Of a stretch of 64,000 nucleotides of DNA, positions 62,057 through 64,000 are shown in pieces. The DNA comes from Burkholderia sp. GTDB lineage: Bacteria > Pseudomonadota > Gammaproteobacteria > Burkholderiales > Burkholderiaceae. A model generated the notes under the pieces. The model was given only the letters and a program-made list of their open reading frames with translations, did not search any database and was not told the origin of the DNA. Position 1 is the first letter of the stretch. Every line of letters begins with the position of its first letter. The translations under genes were made by a program, and so were the position numbers. The DNA is taken from contig JAIRVP010000079.1 of assembly GCA_031253835.1 (NCBI GenBank), positions 85,719-149,718 of the forward strand. The letters run 5' to 3'.

Positions 62057-63508
62057 ATGTCCGCCCCGGTCTCCAACGTCCGCCCTGCTCCGGATACGGT
62101 ACTCGTCGACATCGTCGACTACGTGCTGAACACCGGCATCGACAGCGCGCTCGCGCTGGAGACGGCGCGTCATTGCCTGATCGACACGCTCGGATGTGGA
62201 CTCGAGGCGCTGTCCTACCCTGCCTGCACCAAGCTGCTCGGCCCCGTCGTGCCCGGCACGATCGTGCCGAACGGCGCGAAGGTGCCCGGCACGTCCTTCC
62301 AGCTCGATCCCGTCCAGGCCGCGTTCGGCATCGGCGCGATGATCCGCTGGCTGGACTTCAACGACACCTGGCTCGCCGCCGAATGGGGTCATCCGTCCGA
62401 CAACCTCGGCGGGATCCTGGCGACGGCCGACTGGCTTTCCCGCACGGCCGTCGCGGCCGGCCGGAAGCCGCTCCTGATGCGCGACGTACTGGTCGCGATG
62501 ATCCAGGCCCACGAGATCCAGGGCTGCCTCGCACTCGAGAATTCGTTCAACGCGGTCGGGCTCGACCACGTGCTGCTCGTGAAGGTCGCGTCGACGGCCG
62601 TCGTCGGCCGGCTGCTCGGGCTCACGCGCGACGAGCTGATCGACGCGGTGTCCAACGCGTTCGTCGACGGCCAGGCGCTGCGCACCTACCGCCACGCGCC
62701 GAACACCGGTTCGCGCAAGTCGTGGGCGGCCGGCGACGCCACGTCCCGCGCGGTGCGCCTCGCGCTGATCGCGAAAACGGGTGAAATGGGCTACCCGTCG
62801 GCACTCACCGCAAAGACCTGGGGCTTCTACGACGTGCTGTTCGACGGCAGGCCGTTCCGCTTCCAGCGCCCGTACGGCACGTACGTGATGGAAAACGTGC
62901 TGTTCAAGATCGCGTTCCCCGCCGAATTCCATGCGCAGACGGCCGCCGAGGCCGCGCTGCAGCTGCACGCGCAGATCGCCGCCGCCGGCCGCACGACCGA
63001 CGACATCGGCAAGATCACGATCCGCACGCATGCGGCCGCGATCCGCATCATCGACAAGCAGGGCCCGCTCGCCAATCCGGCCGACCGCGACCACTGCATC
63101 CAGTACATGGTCGCCGTGCCGCTGCTGTTCGGCCGGCTGACCGCGGCCGACTACGAAGATTCGGCCGCAGCGGACCCGCGCATCGACGCGCTGCGCGCGA
63201 AGACCGTATGCGTCGAGGATCCGCAGTTCACGAAGGATTATCACGATCCGGACAAGCGATCGATCGCGAATGCGCTGACGATCGCGTTCACGGACGGATC
63301 GACGCTTGCCGAAGTGGCGGTCGAATACCCGCTCGGCCATCGGCGCCGCCGCACGGACGGCATCCCGCTCCTGGTCGACAAGTTCAGGACCAACCTCGCC
63401 CGCCGCTTCCCGGCAAAGCAGCAACAAGCGATTCTCGACGTGTCGCTGGACCAGGCAAAGCTCGAAGCGATGCCGGTCGATGAGTACGTCGACTTGTATG
63501 TGATATAG
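62057..63508 (+). CDS. prpD: 2-methylcitrate dehydratase
   Basis: A 483-residue MmgE/PrpD enzyme dehydrating 2-methylcitrate in propionate catabolism. MIRWLDFNDTWLAAEWGHPSDNLGGILATADW near residue 95, NTGSRKSWAAGDATSRAVRLA near 220 and GKITIRTHAAAIRIIDKQGPLANPADRDHCIQYMVAVPLLFG near 320 are conserved PrpD segments. The ATG at 62057 gives the family length. It is followed by acnA, whose product can rehydrate the dehydrated intermediate. Confidence 0.93.
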   Translation: MSAPVSNVRPAPDTVLVDIVDYVLNTGIDSALALETARHCLIDTLGCGLEALSYPACTKLLGPVVPGTIVPNGAKVPGTSFQLDPVQAAFGIGAMIRWLDFNDTWLAAEWGHPSDNLGGILATADWLSRTAVAAGRKPLLMRDVLVAMIQAHEIQGCLALENSFNAVGLDHVLLVKVASTAVVGRLLGLTRDELIDAVSNAFVDGQALRTYRHAPNTGSRKSWAAGDATSRAVRLALIAKTGEMGYPSALTAKTWGFYDVLFDGRPFRFQRPYGTYVMENVLFKIAFPAEFHAQTAAEAALQLHAQIAAAGRTTDDIGKITIRTHAAAIRIIDKQGPLANPADRDHCIQYMVAVPLLFGRLTAADYEDSAAADPRIDALRAKTVCVEDPQFTKDYHDPDKRSIANALTIAFTDGSTLAEVAVEYPLGHRRRRTDGIPLLVDKFRTNLARRFPAKQQQAILDVSLDQAKLEAMPVDEYVDLYVI

Positions 63509-63560
63509 CCGTCATCTACAGGACACGTAGTTTCCTAGCCTTAAACCCAGGAAAATCACC

Positions 63561-64000
63561 ATGGCCCACAATCTCCACAAGACCCTCAAGGAATTCGACA
63601 GCGGTTCCGGCAAAGGCAAGTTCTACTCGCTGCCGCAACTCGGCAAGGAGCTGAAGACGAAGATCGAACGCCTGCCGGTGTCGATCCGCATCGTGCTCGA
63701 GTCCGTGCTGCGCAACTACGACGGCAAGAAAATCACCGAAGAGCACATCGAGCAGCTCGCGAACTGGAAGCCGACCGCGAAGCGCGTCGACGAGATTCCG
63801 TTCGTCGTGTCGCGCGTCGTGCTGCAGGACTTCACGGGCGTGCCGCTGCTCGCCGACATCGCGGCCATGCGCGGCGTCGCCGAGCGCACGGGCAAGAACC
63901 CGAAGAAGATCGAGCCGCTGGTCCCGGTCGATCTCGTCGTCGACCACTCGGTCCAGATCGACTACTTCCGCCAGAAGGACGCGCTCGACCTGAACATGAA
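63561..64000 (+). CDS. acnA: Aconitate hydratase A (truncated by the window end)
   Basis: The first 146 codons of aconitase A. MAHNLHKTLKEFDSGSGKGKFYSLPQLGKELKTKIERLPVSIRIVLESVLRNYDGKKI and VPLLADIAAMRG are the family N-terminus, and VDLVVDHSVQID near residue 130 precedes the substrate-binding region. The cluster cysteines lie beyond the window. It starts 52 bases after prpD, with AGGAAAATCACC upstream. Confidence 0.92.
   Translation, partial: MAHNLHKTLKEFDSGSGKGKFYSLPQLGKELKTKIERLPVSIRIVLESVLRNYDGKKITEEHIEQLANWKPTAKRVDEIPFVVSRVVLQDFTGVPLLADIAAMRGVAERTGKNPKKIEPLVPVDLVVDHSVQIDYFRQKDALDLNM

Overview
The window is GC-rich chromosomal DNA of a Burkholderia-type betaproteobacterium, most likely the Burkholderia cepacia complex. 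This rests on protein similarity recalled from memory and on gene order: metZ-purF-cvpA-dedD-folC-accD-trpA-methylase-trpB-trpF-truA-fimV-asd-leuB-leuD-leuC in one block and gltA-sdhE-sdhBADC-mdh-prpD-acnA in another. In that group I recall these blocks lying on the second chromosome. No database search was run.

Layout. Positions 1-3600 hold the end of a surface-polysaccharide locus: an acyltransferase, then gmd and rmd for GDP-D-rhamnose. Positions 3604-23953 are a long, mostly leftward housekeeping block for methionine, purine, folate, fatty-acid, tryptophan, aspartate-family and leucine synthesis. Three small items interrupt it: an orphan flgE-like hook gene, an entericidin-like lipoprotein gene between leuC and leuD, and a Thr/Ile/Lys-rich candidate leader peptide upstream of asd.

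Positions 24112-40646 (16,535 bp) form a discrete insertion. It is bounded by 30-bp inverted repeats (29 of 30 identical, starting TGTCG) and a 5-bp direct duplication, CGGGG. A second repeat lies at the same distance inside each end. This architecture fits the Tn7/Tn5053 (Tni) transposon group, but I see no transposase gene inside. The cargo is a divergently regulated catabolic operon: AraC-type regulator, SCP2-type thiolase, two MaoC-fold proteins, two SDR enzymes, a 2-methylacyl-CoA racemase-type CaiB protein, two acyl-CoA ligases, an acyl-CoA dehydrogenase, an enoyl-CoA hydratase, a lipase-like hydrolase and a porin. The enzyme set parallels peroxisomal beta-oxidation of 2-methyl-branched or isoprenoid acyl-CoAs. 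Several gene relics (a nitronate monooxygenase N-terminus, an acyl-CoA dehydrogenase N-terminus, an IS3 orfA/kynB chimera) show rearrangement.

Positions 40652-52800 are accessory chromosomal genes: a pair of exported Tat-type paralogues, a cupin, a GST, a SnoaL-like protein, an MFS exporter with a divergent LysR gene, lysP with an Lrp/AsnC regulator, a dimethylarginine hydrolase, a DUF1479 dioxygenase, a VOC protein and an AraC regulator. Positions 52890-64000 hold the TCA block: gltA, sdhE, sdhB, sdhA, sdhD, sdhC, a GntR regulator with a perfect 16-bp palindrome before it, mdh, a CitE-like lyase, a small exported protein, prpD, and the start of acnA, which is cut by the window end.
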